DNA of 64,000 nt from Winogradskyella sp046545555 (GCF_046545555.1 NZ_JBHZTH010000004.1:124001-188000), one strand, 5' to 3'. Shown: positions 24,577-33,825, numbered from the stretch's first letter. The notes: generated by a model not told the origin, from the letters alone. Program-made: numbers and translations.

Positions 24577-25449
24577 CTAGCCTAATACTTCAGCTACTTT
24601 CTTTCCTATCTCAGCAGGAGAATCTACAACATGTATTCCGCATTCTCTCATGATTTTCTTCTTAGCTTGTGCAGTATCATCACTTCCACCTACTATTGCA
24701 CCAGCATGACCCATTGTACGACCAGCAGGTGCTGTTTCACCAGCAATAAAACCTACAACAGGTTTTTTACTACCGCTTTCTTTATACCAATGCGCAGCAT
24801 CAGCCTCTAATTGACCTCCTATTTCACCAATCATAACAACAGCTTCTGTTTCTGGGTCATTTATTAATAATTCCACCGCTTCTTTTGTAGTAGTTCCAAT
24901 TATTGGATCACCACCTATTCCAATTGCTGTTGTGATTCCTAATCCTTGCTTTACCACTTGGTCAGCAGCTTCATAAGTTAATGTACCTGATTTAGATACA
25001 ATTCCTATCTTTCCTGATTTAAAAACAAAACCTGGCATAATACCAACTTTAGCTTCACCTGGAGTTATAACACCAGGACAATTTGGTCCAACTAAACGAC
25101 AATCTCTATTTTTAATATAATCAGCAGCCTTTATCATATCTGCAACAGGAATTCCTTCGGTTATCGTAATTATTACCTTAATTCCTGCGTCAGCAGCTTC
25201 CATAATTGCATCAGCAGCAAATGCTGGTGGTACAAAAATAATAGTTGTATCAGCACCAACTTTTTCTACAGCTTCTGAAACTGTATTAAAAACTGGTTTG
25301 TCTAAATGAGTTTGACCACCCTTACCAGGTGTTACACCACCAACTACATTGGTACCGTACTCAATCATTTGACCAGCATGAAATGTACCTTCACTACCAG
25401 TAAATCCTTGAACTATTATATTTGAATTTTTATTAACTAAAACGCTCAT
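24577..25449 (-). CDS. sucD: Succinyl-CoA ligase, alpha subunit
   Basis: 290 residues, full length. The N-terminal CoA-binding domain has VQGFTGSEGTFHAGQMI and VGGVTPGKGG. The ligase domain contains NCPGVITPG and GIVSKSGTLTYEA. The phosphohistidine segment GRTMGHAGAIVGG puts the phosphorylated His at about residue 248. The enzyme couples succinyl-CoA cleavage to nucleotide triphosphate synthesis in the TCA cycle. The beta subunit gene sucC is not in this window; unlinked sucC and sucD are common in Bacteroidota. A candidate -7 element precedes the gene and a terminator follows it. Confidence 0.95.
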   Translation of the reverse strand: MSVLVNKNSNIIVQGFTGSEGTFHAGQMIEYGTNVVGGVTPGKGGQTHLDKPVFNTVSEAVEKVGADTTIIFVPPAFAADAIMEAADAGIKVIITITEGIPVADMIKAADYIKNRDCRLVGPNCPGVITPGEAKVGIMPGFVFKSGKIGIVSKSGTLTYEAADQVVKQGLGITTAIGIGGDPIIGTTTKEAVELLINDPETEAVVMIGEIGGQLEADAAHWYKESGSKKPVVGFIAGETAPAGRTMGHAGAIVGGSDDTAQAKKKIMRECGIHVVDSPAEIGKKVAEVLG

Positions 25450-25486
25450 TGATATTTTGATTTTAAGTATTATAAATTTCGTGATA

Positions 25487-25494
25487 CAAAAATA
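25487..25494 (-). promoter_or_regulatory. Candidate -7 element for sucD (TATTTTTG)
   Basis: On the minus strand TATTTTTG matches TAnnTTTG exactly, about 38 bases before the sucD ATG. A TTTG lies upstream at 25512-25509, but the 14-base spacing is shorter than the consensus, so only the -7 element is well supported. Confidence 0.5.
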
Positions 25495-25524
25495 AGAGTT
25501 TTGAAAGTCAAATACGACCTCTTT

Positions 25525-25935
25525 TTAAACTTTTCTTTTTGCATAGGAATCCATTGCTTTGTCATGATTTTCATCTGCAAGTTGACTGATTTCGTAACCT
25601 CGATACAACTTGTTGTCTTTTATTTCCCAAATCGCAGAAAAACGAGCTAATGAAACTTCTGTATCTGGATTTTCAATTGTATTAGCCAAAAGTGTATGTC
25701 TAGTAATAACTGTGTTGTTAGCTTCTATTAGATGCGTAAATTCAAAACGGAGGCTATGATAGGACTTTCTGGTTCCTTCAAAGAAATTAACAATATCATT
25801 ATACTTCAAAAGACTAAATCCCTGACTACTACTCCAGTGTAATTCACAATCTGGGTGAAAAAATTTAGAAACAACACCTGAATCATTTGCTAAATCTGAA
25901 TTATAGAAAGCCCTAACTATTTCTTTTGCTGACAT
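25525..25935 (-). CDS. SnoaL/NTF2-like protein
   Basis: 136 residues forming a single NTF2-like alpha-plus-beta cone. The opening AKEIVRAFYNSDLANDSGVV is followed by FFHPDCELHW, a central strand pair (LRFEFTHLIEANNTVITRH), and RFSAIWEIKDNKLYRGYEIS at the C-terminal sheet. The family includes isomerases, ketosteroid-binding and small polyketide cyclase proteins, and many members of unknown activity. No catalytic residues can be assigned. The end of the lpxD-like gene directly abuts its start (25936/25935), implying co-transcription with the lpx/efp block. Confidence 0.8.
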   Translation of the reverse strand: MSAKEIVRAFYNSDLANDSGVVSKFFHPDCELHWSSSQGFSLLKYNDIVNFFEGTRKSYHSLRFEFTHLIEANNTVITRHTLLANTIENPDTEVSLARFSAIWEIKDNKLYRGYEISQLADENHDKAMDSYAKRKV

Positions 25936-26871
25936 CTATATATTTTTTAATTTTTTTAGTATTTCTGGTATTTTATTTATGTAAGCCATTTGCTTAAATT
26001 GCTGTCTTGCTTCTTGTGCTGGTGATCCAAAATAGGTTTTTCCTTCTTCAGTGGTTTGTCCGAGACCAGATTGTGCATAAATGGTTGTTCCTTCTTTAAT
26101 GGTGATTCCACTTTTAACTCCAACTTGTCCCCAAAGTGTAACGTTATCCTCTACAACCACACAACCAGCAATAGCCGTATGCGCCGCAATTAAGCATTTA
26201 GTACCTAAGACAGTATCATGTCCTATTTGAATATGATTATCTAATTTACAGCCTTCTCCTATTGTTGTGTCACCACTTACACCTCTATCTACAGTGCATA
26301 AAGCACCAATATCAACATTATTTTTTATAATAACCCGTCCACCAGATACTAATTGATCATATCCTTCTGGCCTATTTTTATAATAAAATGCACTTGCACC
26401 TATTATAGTTCCTGCGTGAATAGTTACATTATTACCTATAATCGTATCGTCATAAATACTGACATTAGAATGAATAGTACAATTATCGCCAATACTTACA
26501 TTATTACCAATGAAACAATTAGGTTGAATAATGGTGTCTTTTCCAATTATTGCATCTTTGGCAATTGCAATATTTGATGATTGAAATGGTTTAAAATGTT
26601 TTGTGAGTTTATTAAAATCTCTAAAAGGATCATCAGAAATTAGTAATGCTTTTCCCTTAGGGCATACTACTTCCTTATTTATAAGTACTATTGTAGCATC
26701 AGAATTTAAAGCCTTATCATAATACTTTGGATGATCTACAAAGACTATATCACCGGGTTCAACAACATGTATTTCGTTTATACCCAAAATTTCAAAATCG
26801 TCTGGGCCAATAAACTTACAATCTAATAGGCTTGCTATTTCTTTTAATGAATGTGGTTGTGGGAATTTCAA
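25936..26871 (-). CDS. LpxD-like acyltransferase paralogue
   Basis: 311 residues. The N-terminal 95 residues resemble the uridine-binding domain of LpxD, with PHSLKEIASLLDCKFIGP and PGDIVFVDHPKYYDKAL. Then come about 150 residues of left-handed beta-helix hexapeptide repeats (IGNNVSIGDNCTIHSNV and similar) and a short helical C-terminus. The conserved His region reads IQIGHDTVLG, close to the catalytic IQIAHN of LpxD. A full lpxD gene lies four genes upstream in the transcriptional direction, so this second copy is likely specialised for another acyl chain or sugar. It is 29 bases downstream of efp. It could also be an acyltransferase not involved in lipid A. Confidence 0.8.
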   Translation of the reverse strand: MKFPQPHSLKEIASLLDCKFIGPDDFEILGINEIHVVEPGDIVFVDHPKYYDKALNSDATIVLINKEVVCPKGKALLISDDPFRDFNKLTKHFKPFQSSNIAIAKDAIIGKDTIIQPNCFIGNNVSIGDNCTIHSNVSIYDDTIIGNNVTIHAGTIIGASAFYYKNRPEGYDQLVSGGRVIIKNNVDIGALCTVDRGVSGDTTIGEGCKLDNHIQIGHDTVLGTKCLIAAHTAIAGCVVVEDNVTLWGQVGVKSGITIKEGTTIYAQSGLGQTTEEGKTYFGSPAQEARQQFKQMAYINKIPEILKKLKNI

Positions 26872-26900
26872 ATTATAAGGTCTAAATTTCTTTAATTAAT

Positions 26901-27467
26901 TTACTCTTTTATACGCTCTTTATAAGTCCCTTTTTCTGTTTCTACTTTAATTTTATCACCTTCATTTATAAATAAAGGCACATTAACCTCTGCTCCGGTT
27001 TCTACAGTCGCCGGCTTGGTTGCATTTGTAGCTGTATTACCCTTAACGCCAGGCTCAGTTGCTGTAACTTCTAAAATTACTGTAGCAGGCATATCTACTG
27101 ATAATGGCATATCATCTTCAGTATTAATTTGAATAGTTACAACCTGACCTTCCTTCATTAAATCAGCTCTATCTAATGCTGACTCTAATAGACGTATTTG
27201 AGTATAATCTGCTTCATTCATAAAATGGAAAAATTCACCATCATTATAGAGAAACTGAAATTTATGTGTTTCTACACGTATATCCTCAATCTTGTGACCT
27301 GCTGAAAATGTGTTATCTAGTACTTTACCTGTTGTAACACTTTTCATTTTAGTTCTTACAAAAGCAGGCCCTTTACCTGGCTTTACATGAAGAAATTCAA
27401 TGATTTTATATATATCGTTATTATACTTTATACATAATCCGTTTCTTATATCTGATGTATTTGCCAT
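26901..27467 (-). CDS. efp: Elongation factor P
   Basis: 188 residues in the three-domain EF-P layout. The tip loop of domain I, HVKPGKGPAFVRTK, contains Lys32, the residue that is post-translationally modified in many bacteria. TFSAGHKIEDIRVETHKFQFLY leads into domain II, and VPLFINEGDKIKVETEKGTY is the end of domain III. EF-P relieves ribosome stalling at polyproline stretches. It is embedded among lipid A genes, an association I regard as normal for Flavobacteriia. No EF-P modification genes are seen nearby. Confidence 0.96.
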   Translation of the reverse strand: MANTSDIRNGLCIKYNNDIYKIIEFLHVKPGKGPAFVRTKMKSVTTGKVLDNTFSAGHKIEDIRVETHKFQFLYNDGEFFHFMNEADYTQIRLLESALDRADLMKEGQVVTIQINTEDDMPLSVDMPATVILEVTATEPGVKGNTATNATKPATVETGAEVNVPLFINEGDKIKVETEKGTYKERIKE

Positions 27468-27560
27468 AAAACTATTTATTTGTTAATTCGTTTAGTTATT
27501 AAATTGTTTTCAATTTTAAAAACACTTAATCTGTTATTTCTATTTTATATAGTCTGATAA

Positions 27561-28346
27561 TTAATTCGATTTGAAGTAGCCTTTCATTATACCTCTATGT
27601 GAGTTTTTAATAAATTGAAGAATCTCATCTCGTTCTGTAGTGGCCTCCATTTCTGCTTCTATTAAATCCGAAGCTTGTGTATTATTGTAATTTTTTTGAT
27701 AAAGAATTCTATAAATATTCTGAATCTCTCTAATCTTTTCTGTAGTATAACCTCTTCTTCTTAAGCCAACTGAATTTATACCTACATAAGATAAAGGTTC
27801 TCTAGCAGCCTTGACAAAAGGAGGTACGTCTTTACGCACAAGAGATCCACCAGTTACAAAAGCATGGTTACCAATAGAGCAAAATTGATGTACAGCAGTC
27901 ATACCTGCCAAAACAACATAATCACCAACGGTTATATGACCAGCAAGTGTACTATTATTTGAAAAGATACAATTATTACCAACTATACAATCGTGTGCAA
28001 TATGACAATAAGCCATTATAAGACAATTATTACCTATAACCGTTTTCATTTTGTCTGTTGTACCTCGATTAATGGTAACACACTCTCTTATAGTTACGTT
28101 ATTACCAATTTCTACAGTTGTCTCTTCATCATTATATTTTAAATCTTGAGGAACTGCTGATATAACAGATCCAGGGAAAATATTACAATTTTTTCCAATT
28201 CGGGCACCTTCCATAATTGTCACATTACTTCCAATCCAAGTTCCTTCCCCGATTTTCACATTATTGTGTATGGTTGTAAAAGGTTCTATAACTACATTCT
28301 TTGCGATTTTTGCGCCAGGATGTACGTAAGCTAAAGGCTGGTTCAT
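27561..28346 (-). CDS. lpxA: UDP-N-acetylglucosamine O-acyltransferase LpxA
   Basis: 261 residues, full length. The left-handed beta-helix is made of hexapeptide repeats (PLAYVHPGAKIAKNVVIEPF and so on). The catalytic His is in YCHIAHDCIVGNN near residue 123. GMTAVHQFCSIG follows, and the C-terminal helical domain begins at NSVGLRRRGYT. It catalyses the first step of lipid A synthesis, transferring a 3-hydroxyacyl chain from ACP to UDP-GlcNAc. lpxC-fabZ precedes it by about 100 bases. Confidence 0.95.
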   Translation of the reverse strand: MNQPLAYVHPGAKIAKNVVIEPFTTIHNNVKIGEGTWIGSNVTIMEGARIGKNCNIFPGSVISAVPQDLKYNDEETTVEIGNNVTIRECVTINRGTTDKMKTVIGNNCLIMAYCHIAHDCIVGNNCIFSNNSTLAGHITVGDYVVLAGMTAVHQFCSIGNHAFVTGGSLVRKDVPPFVKAAREPLSYVGINSVGLRRRGYTTEKIREIQNIYRILYQKNYNNTQASDLIEAEMEATTERDEILQFIKNSHRGIMKGYFKSN

Positions 28347-28445
28347 TTTTCTTATTTTTATTTTGATAAAGTGGTAAAAATGTTTTCGTTTCGCAACTTA
28401 TGAACGTCTTGTTGAATATTAAATTCTGTTCGGTTCATTTCTTAA

Positions 28446-29852
28446 TTATTTTACTTTAGAGATTTGTGCCATGAGTTCAGCTTCTGCACATAATTTACCA
28501 TTAGCATATGCATAACCTTGCATATGACAAATACCACGTCTAATCGGTGTGATTAATGAGCATTTAAAAATTAATGTATCACCAGGAACCACTTTTTGTT
28601 TGAATTTTACATTATCCATTTTCATGAAAAATGTTAAATAATTTTCAGGGTCTGGAACAGTGCTCAATACTAATATACCACCAGTTTGTGCCATTGCTTC
28701 AACAATTAAGACACCTGGCATAACTGGTTGTCCCGGAAAATGTCCCTTAAAAAACTCCTCGTTCATAGTGACGTTTTTCATACCAATAACATGCTGGTCA
28801 GAAAGTTCAAATACCTTATCTAATAATAAAAAAGGCTGTCTATGTGGTAACATATCCATAATTTGATTGACATCCATTAATGGTGCTGAATTCAAATCTA
28901 CTTGAGGTACGTTATTTCGTCTTTCGTTCTTTATAATTTTCGACATTTTCTTTGCAAATTGTGTGTTTACAAAGTGTCCTGGTTTATTTGCAATAACCTT
29001 ACCTCTGATTCGCGTACCTATTAAAGCTAAATCACCAACAACATCTAACAACTTATGTCTTGCAGCTTCGTTAGGATGATGAAGATTAAGATTGTCTAAA
29101 ATCCCATTTGGTTTTACAGTTATCTTATCTTTATTAAAAGCGACTCTTAATTTTTCCATTGTCTCTGGCGATAATTCTTTATCTACATAAACAATTGCAT
29201 TATTTAAATCACCACCTTTAATTAAACCATGTTCTAGAAGCATCTCAATTTCATGAAGAAAACTAAATGTTCTCGCTGATGCAATTTCAGTTTTGAAGTC
29301 TGAAACTGAATTCATAGTTGCATTTTGAGTGCCTAAAACTTTAGTCCCAAAATCTACCATAGTCGTAACCTGATATGAGTTAGAAGGCATTAAAATAATT
29401 TCACTTCCTGTAGCTTCATCGGTATAAGAAACAACATCCTTTACAACATATTCATCTCTAAAGGCGTCTTGTTCAATTACACCAGCTTTTTCTATTGCTT
29501 CAACAAAAAACTTTGAAGAACCATCCATTATAGGTGGCTCAGAAGCGTTTAATTCAATAATAGCATTATCAATATCTAAACCAACTAAAGCAGCCAGCAC
29601 ATGCTCACATGTTTGAATGGTGACCCCATTTCTTTCTAAACAAGTACCGCGTTGTGTATTTGTCACATAATTTGCATCTGCTTCGATTTTAGGACTCCCT
29701 TCTAAATCAACACGTTCAAACAGAAAACCAGAATTTTCAGAACCTGGCTTAAACACCAAAGTAACATCAGCTCCAGTATGAAGACCAACTCCCTTTAAAG
29801 TGACTTCTTTTTCAATGGTTTTTTGTTTTATTTCAGTTTTAATTATTGCCAT
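28446..29852 (-). CDS. lpxC: LpxC-FabZ fusion: UDP-3-O-acyl-GlcNAc deacetylase / 3-hydroxyacyl-ACP dehydratase
   Basis: A 468-residue fusion typical of Bacteroidota. Residues 1 to about 310 are LpxC: zinc ligands come from CEHVLAALVG (His84) and HPNEAARHKLLDVVGD, and GHFVNTQFAKKM provides the catalytic His. Residues about 320-468 are the FabZ hotdog dehydratase, with DMLPHRQPFLLLDKV and GHFPGQPVMPGVLIVEAMAQ supplying the His and Glu active-site pair. It couples the committed step of lipid A synthesis with fatty acid dehydration in one protein. The start overlaps the lpxD stop by 14 bases. Confidence 0.96.
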   Translation of the reverse strand: MAIIKTEIKQKTIEKEVTLKGVGLHTGADVTLVFKPGSENSGFLFERVDLEGSPKIEADANYVTNTQRGTCLERNGVTIQTCEHVLAALVGLDIDNAIIELNASEPPIMDGSSKFFVEAIEKAGVIEQDAFRDEYVVKDVVSYTDEATGSEIILMPSNSYQVTTMVDFGTKVLGTQNATMNSVSDFKTEIASARTFSFLHEIEMLLEHGLIKGGDLNNAIVYVDKELSPETMEKLRVAFNKDKITVKPNGILDNLNLHHPNEAARHKLLDVVGDLALIGTRIRGKVIANKPGHFVNTQFAKKMSKIIKNERRNNVPQVDLNSAPLMDVNQIMDMLPHRQPFLLLDKVFELSDQHVIGMKNVTMNEEFFKGHFPGQPVMPGVLIVEAMAQTGGILVLSTVPDPENYLTFFMKMDNVKFKQKVVPGDTLIFKCSLITPIRRGICHMQGYAYANGKLCAEAELMAQISKVK

Positions 29853-30867
29853 CTACTCTTTTTTCTAATTCATTAATTGTTTTAACTAGCTTAGGTAAGT
29901 TTTTAAAATATACATAGGATTTATTATAATCACCATAAGTTAAAGCTGGTGATCCTTGCAAAACCTCATTATCTTTAACATGTCTACCAATTCCAGATTG
30001 CGCCTGTATTCTAACATTATTTCCTATAGTAATATGACCAACGATACCAACCTGACCACCTATTTGGCAATTCTCACCTATTTTAGTAGAACCAGCAATA
30101 CCAGTTTGAGCGGCAATTACTGTATTCTTTCCTATTTCTACATTGTGAGCAATCTGAATTTGATTGTCTAATTTTACTCCTTTTCTAATAATAGTACTAC
30201 CTAATGTAGCTCTATCTATTGTAGTACCAGCGCCAATGTCTACATTATCCTCTAAAATCACATTACCAATTTGCGGTACTTTAGAATATTCTCCTTTTTC
30301 ATTTGGAGCAAAACCAAAACCATCAGCGCCTATTATTGCACCAGAATTAATAACACAATTATTACCAATAATACAATCTGAATATATCTTACCTCCTGCA
30401 AAAACTATACTATTGTCTCCTATGGATACATTATCACCTATGTATGAATTTGGAAATATCTTAACATTATCTCCAATAATGACGTTATCGCCAATATATG
30501 TGAATGCACCAATATAAATAGTCTCACCGATTTTCGCCGAATCCGAGATAAAACTAGATTTTTCTATTCCTGTTTTATTCAGTTTTATTTGATTATAATA
30601 TTCTAATAATTTTGTAAAAGCTCCATAAGCATCTTCTACCTTTATTAAGGTGGTCTTTAAAGGTTCCTCAGATTCAAAATCTGAGTTTACTATAGTAATA
30701 GATGCCTCAGTCTTATATATAAATGACTTGTATTTTGGATTCGCTAAGAAAGTAAGTGAACCTTTTTTTCCTTCCTCGATTTTAGAGAGTTGAGAAACTT
30801 CTATATTAGGATCACCAACAATTGTACCTTCCAAAATGCCTGCGATTTGTTCTGCTGTAAATTTCAT
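29839..30867 (-). CDS. lpxD: UDP-3-O-acylglucosamine N-acyltransferase LpxD
   Basis: 342 residues, the normal length. The N-terminal uridine-binding domain (about 1-100: FTAEQIAGILEGTIVGDPN, GSLTFLANPKYKSFIYKT) is followed by hexapeptide repeats from about 105 to 310. Those contain GADGFGFAPNEKGEYSKVPQ and the catalytic IQIAHNVEIGKNTVIAAQ; a C-terminal helix ends the protein. It adds the second acyl chain, the amide-linked one, in lipid A biosynthesis. It is the first gene of the lpxD, lpxC-fabZ, lpxA, efp block and overlaps lpxC by 14 bases. A -7 promoter motif lies about 120 bases upstream. Confidence 0.95.
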   Translation of the reverse strand: MKFTAEQIAGILEGTIVGDPNIEVSQLSKIEEGKKGSLTFLANPKYKSFIYKTEASITIVNSDFESEEPLKTTLIKVEDAYGAFTKLLEYYNQIKLNKTGIEKSSFISDSAKIGETIYIGAFTYIGDNVIIGDNVKIFPNSYIGDNVSIGDNSIVFAGGKIYSDCIIGNNCVINSGAIIGADGFGFAPNEKGEYSKVPQIGNVILEDNVDIGAGTTIDRATLGSTIIRKGVKLDNQIQIAHNVEIGKNTVIAAQTGIAGSTKIGENCQIGGQVGIVGHITIGNNVRIQAQSGIGRHVKDNEVLQGSPALTYGDYNKSYVYFKNLPKLVKTINELEKRVDGNN

Positions 30868-30986
30868 GTGTTAATATCTATTGCCTTTCAGAGGTCACAT
30901 GTAACATTCGTTTTAATACCTAACTTTATAAGTTTTGAATATGAATGTTTCCATTAATTGATTTTTTAAGTAAACGCTGATTCCTA

Positions 30987-30994
30987 CAAAAATA
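30987..30994 (-). promoter_or_regulatory. Candidate -7 element for the lpx operon (TATTTTTG)
   Basis: An exact TAnnTTTG match on the minus strand, just downstream of the HD gene stop (31005) and about 120 bases before the lpxD ATG. There is no recognisable TTTG -33 element at the usual distance. It would give an approximately 110-base untranslated leader. Confidence 0.45.
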
Positions 30995-31004
30995 GAAAAA
31001 AAGA

Positions 31005-32234
31005 TTACATTTTCTTCTTAGGATAGCATATATAGTATTTGGTTATTGGTTTGCTCAAGGCTTTTAGGTTTAATTGATCAGCAGCCTTTAAAATATCTTT
31101 AATTTTACCTGATTTTAAAAGGATATTTATAGGTTGTTGAGTGTTTTGATACCCTTGATTTCTTACTTTTCCATTAAAAACAAAGTAATCAGCTTCTTGA
31201 TGACTTACACCATACTTATTAATTAAACTATCTCTATGTAATTTAAGATCTGAATTTTTAATCGGTTTATTTTTAAATTTAATTCTCAGTAAATCTCTAT
31301 TAATAATCATATCACAAAGATTACCTAAAACAAAATCATCATGATATTGCCACTCTTTTAGGGCAGAAACAATATCATAATCATCTAATTTTGCAAAAAT
31401 CGCTAAAGTATCATTATCAAAACTTTTAGAGTTTATTCCATTAATCAAAAAATAACTTAGCGCAGAACTACAATTTAAATTTACTCCTAATTCAATTAAC
31501 TCTTTTGCACGTTTTAAAACTCTAGTTACTAACTGTTCTGCAACTAAACCCGTTTTATGCAGATAAACTTGCCAGTACATAAATCTGCGTGCAACTAGAA
31601 ATTTTTCTACGCTGTATATCCCTTTTTCTTCAACAACTAATTTGTCATCTTTTACATTTAACATGGTAATTAAACGCTCACTATTTACGTTACCTTCCGC
31701 AACACCTGTATAAAAACTATCTCGCTTCAAATAATCAGCTCTATCCATATCTAATTGACTTGAAATAAGCTGACACATAAACTTTCTTGGATACTCACCC
31801 TTAAAAATTGAAATAGCTAACGTTAAACTTCCGTTAAACTCTTTATTCAATTCTTCCATAAAATGCAAGGATATTTCTTCATGAGAAATAGCCTTTACAA
31901 TGCTGTGCTCCATCGCATGAGAAAACGGACCATGACCAATATCATGTAATAAAATAGCTGTTAATAGGCCATTTTCTTCATCCTCAGCAATAGTAACTCC
32001 TTTAAATCTAAGGACATTGATAGCTTTTTGCATTAAATGCATACTACCTAATGCATGATGAAAACGGGTATGATGAGCACCTGGATAAACTAAATAGGAT
32101 AAGCCCATTTGACTTATTCTTCTTAGTCTTTGAAAATATTTATGCTGAATAAGATCAAAAATTAGTGAATTAGGAATAGTAATAAATCCGTAAATTGGAT
32201 CGTTAAATATTTTGAGCTTATTATTTTTAGGCAA
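31005..32234 (-). CDS. HD-domain phosphohydrolase (dGTPase/SAMHD1-like)
   Basis: 409 residues. The metal-binding HD signature is spread over HTRFHHALGSMHLMQKA (residues about 54-70), LLHDIGHGPFSHAMEH (about 94-109) and LDMDRADYLKRDSFYTG (about 160-175), the pattern of the dGTPase/SAMHD1 group. Many members hydrolyse deoxynucleotides, but others in this subfamily (YdhJ-like) have unknown substrates. The frame starts with TTG at 32234: MPKNNKLKIFNDPIYGFI is conserved family sequence and no ATG is available upstream of it. A matching promoter element sits 26 bases upstream, which supports this start. It is divergent from porX, with 40 bases between starts. Confidence 0.85.
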   Translation of the reverse strand: MPKNNKLKIFNDPIYGFITIPNSLIFDLIQHKYFQRLRRISQMGLSYLVYPGAHHTRFHHALGSMHLMQKAINVLRFKGVTIAEDEENGLLTAILLHDIGHGPFSHAMEHSIVKAISHEEISLHFMEELNKEFNGSLTLAISIFKGEYPRKFMCQLISSQLDMDRADYLKRDSFYTGVAEGNVNSERLITMLNVKDDKLVVEEKGIYSVEKFLVARRFMYWQVYLHKTGLVAEQLVTRVLKRAKELIELGVNLNCSSALSYFLINGINSKSFDNDTLAIFAKLDDYDIVSALKEWQYHDDFVLGNLCDMIINRDLLRIKFKNKPIKNSDLKLHRDSLINKYGVSHQEADYFVFNGKVRNQGYQNTQQPINILLKSGKIKDILKAADQLNLKALSKPITKYYICYPKKKM

Positions 32235-32259
32235 AACTTAAAATTCATTAATTAAGAAA

Positions 32260-32267
32260 CAAATATA
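32260..32267 (-). promoter_or_regulatory. Candidate -7 element for the HD gene (TATATTTG)
   Basis: An exact TAnnTTTG match on the minus strand, 26 bases upstream of the TTG start of the HD gene. It lies in the 40-base gap between the divergent HD and porX starts. Its -33 region would fall inside the beginning of porX, and no TTTG is obvious there. Confidence 0.5.
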
Positions 32268-32274
32268 CACCAAC

Positions 32275-33825
32275 ATGATAAATATTCTTTGGGTTGACGA
32301 TGAAATCGATTTATTAAAGCCACACATCTTATTTTTAGAAAAGAAAGAATACCAAGTTACTACTTGCCAAAGTGGTACTGAAGCTTTGGAGATTATTGAT
32401 GATACAAATTTTGATATTGTTTTCTTAGACGAAAATATGCCAGGTCTTACTGGTCTTGAGACATTAAATGAGATTAAAGAACGTAGAGCAAACCTTCCTA
32501 TTGTAATGATCACTAAAAGTGAAGAAGAATATATTATGGAGGAAGCTATTGGCAATAAAATTGCTGACTATTTAATTAAACCTGTGAATCCCAATCAAAT
32601 ATTATTAAGCCTGAAGAAGAATTTAGATCATTCAAGGCTTATTTCTGAAAAAACCACTTCGAATTATCAACAAGAATTTAGAAAAATTTCTATGGATTTA
32701 TCTATGGTAAACTCATATGAGGAATGGATAGAGCTTTACCAGAAACTTGTATACTGGGAGCTGCAATTAGAAAGCATTGAGGATGTCGGGATGACAGACA
32801 TATTAGAATCTCAAAAAACAGAAGCTAATATGCAGTTTGGCAAATTTATAGAAAAAAATTATGAGGATTGGTTTCAACCAAATACAGAAGCACCTATAAT
32901 GTCTCATACCTTATTTAAAGAAAAGGTAGTGCCTGAGCTTAGTGATAAACAACCAACTGTATTAATTGTAATAGATAACTTAAGATACGATCAATGGAAA
33001 GCTTTTGAGCCCATTGTAAATAATTATTACAAAAAAGCATCTGAGTTATCCTTTTACAGTATTTTACCTACTGCCACACAATATGCACGTAATGCTATTT
33101 TCTCTGGATTAATGCCAGCAGATATGGAAAAATTGTTCCCTCAGTATTGGAAAAATGATACGGATGAAGGTGGTAAAAATATGCACGAAGGCGACTTTTT
33201 AAGGGAGCAATTAAAGCGTTTAGGGCTAAATCATATAAAGCATGAGTATCACAAAATAACTAATCTAAAAGCAGGTAAGAAGTTAGTAGATAATTTTAGG
33301 TCACTCAAAGATAACGACTTAAATGTGATTGTATATAATTTTGTAGATATGCTATCCCATTCTAAGACAGAGATGGAAGTGGTAAAGGAACTAGCTTCTA
33401 ACGATAAAGCATATCGTTCATTAACAGTAAGTTGGTTTAAAAACTCTCCGTTGTTAGAAATGATACAGCTGTCGCAACAACTAGGTTTTAAGCTTATACT
33501 AACAACAGATCATGGGACAATAAATGTAAATTCACCTTCTAAAGTCATTGGAGATAGAGATACAAGTTTAAACTTGCGTTATAAAACAGGTAGAAGTTTA
33601 ACTTACCAAGATAAGGATGTTTTTGCGGTTAAGAATCCTAAATCAGCGCATTTACCTTCATTGTCTATGAGTAGTTCGTTCATATTTGCCAAAGGAGATA
33701 TGTTCTTGGCATATCCAAATAACTATAATCATTATGTAAGTTACTATAGAAATACTTATCAGCATGGTGGTGTCTCTTTAGAAGAAATGGTCATTCCATT
33801 TGTAGTATTAGACCCCAAAGAATAA
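32275..33825 (+). CDS. porX: PorX: response regulator with PglZ-type alkaline phosphatase domain
   Basis: 516 residues. Residues 1-120 are a CheY-like receiver: acidic pocket Asp8-Asp9 (WVDDE), the phosphoacceptor Asp52 (FLDENMPG), and Lys at the end of DYLIKPVNP near 103. A helical linker follows, then from about 205 a PglZ/alkaline-phosphatase-superfamily domain with VLIVIDNLRYDQW, LPTATQYARNAIFSG, NFVDMLSHS and LILTTDHG supplying metal ligands. This is the architecture of PorX, which pairs with the kinase PorY to control T9SS genes and gliding in Bacteroidota. Its C-terminal domain is reported to be a zinc-dependent phosphodiesterase. The porY gene is not in the window. The order porX, tsaE, alanine dehydrogenase is, as I recall it, common in Flavobacteriaceae. 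Confidence 0.93.
   Translation: MINILWVDDEIDLLKPHILFLEKKEYQVTTCQSGTEALEIIDDTNFDIVFLDENMPGLTGLETLNEIKERRANLPIVMITKSEEEYIMEEAIGNKIADYLIKPVNPNQILLSLKKNLDHSRLISEKTTSNYQQEFRKISMDLSMVNSYEEWIELYQKLVYWELQLESIEDVGMTDILESQKTEANMQFGKFIEKNYEDWFQPNTEAPIMSHTLFKEKVVPELSDKQPTVLIVIDNLRYDQWKAFEPIVNNYYKKASELSFYSILPTATQYARNAIFSGLMPADMEKLFPQYWKNDTDEGGKNMHEGDFLREQLKRLGLNHIKHEYHKITNLKAGKKLVDNFRSLKDNDLNVIVYNFVDMLSHSKTEMEVVKELASNDKAYRSLTVSWFKNSPLLEMIQLSQQLGFKLILTTDHGTINVNSPSKVIGDRDTSLNLRYKTGRSLTYQDKDVFAVKNPKSAHLPSLSMSSSFIFAKGDMFLAYPNNYNHYVSYYRNTYQHGGVSLEEMVIPFVVLDPKE

Noticed and set aside
26353..30517. Plus-strand frames opposite the lpx genes (26353-26577, 29956-30171, 30164-30517)
   Set aside because: They are antisense to hexapeptide repeats of LpxA/LpxD-type proteins. 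The periodic Ile/Asn/Gly codons create open antisense frames without family meaning.
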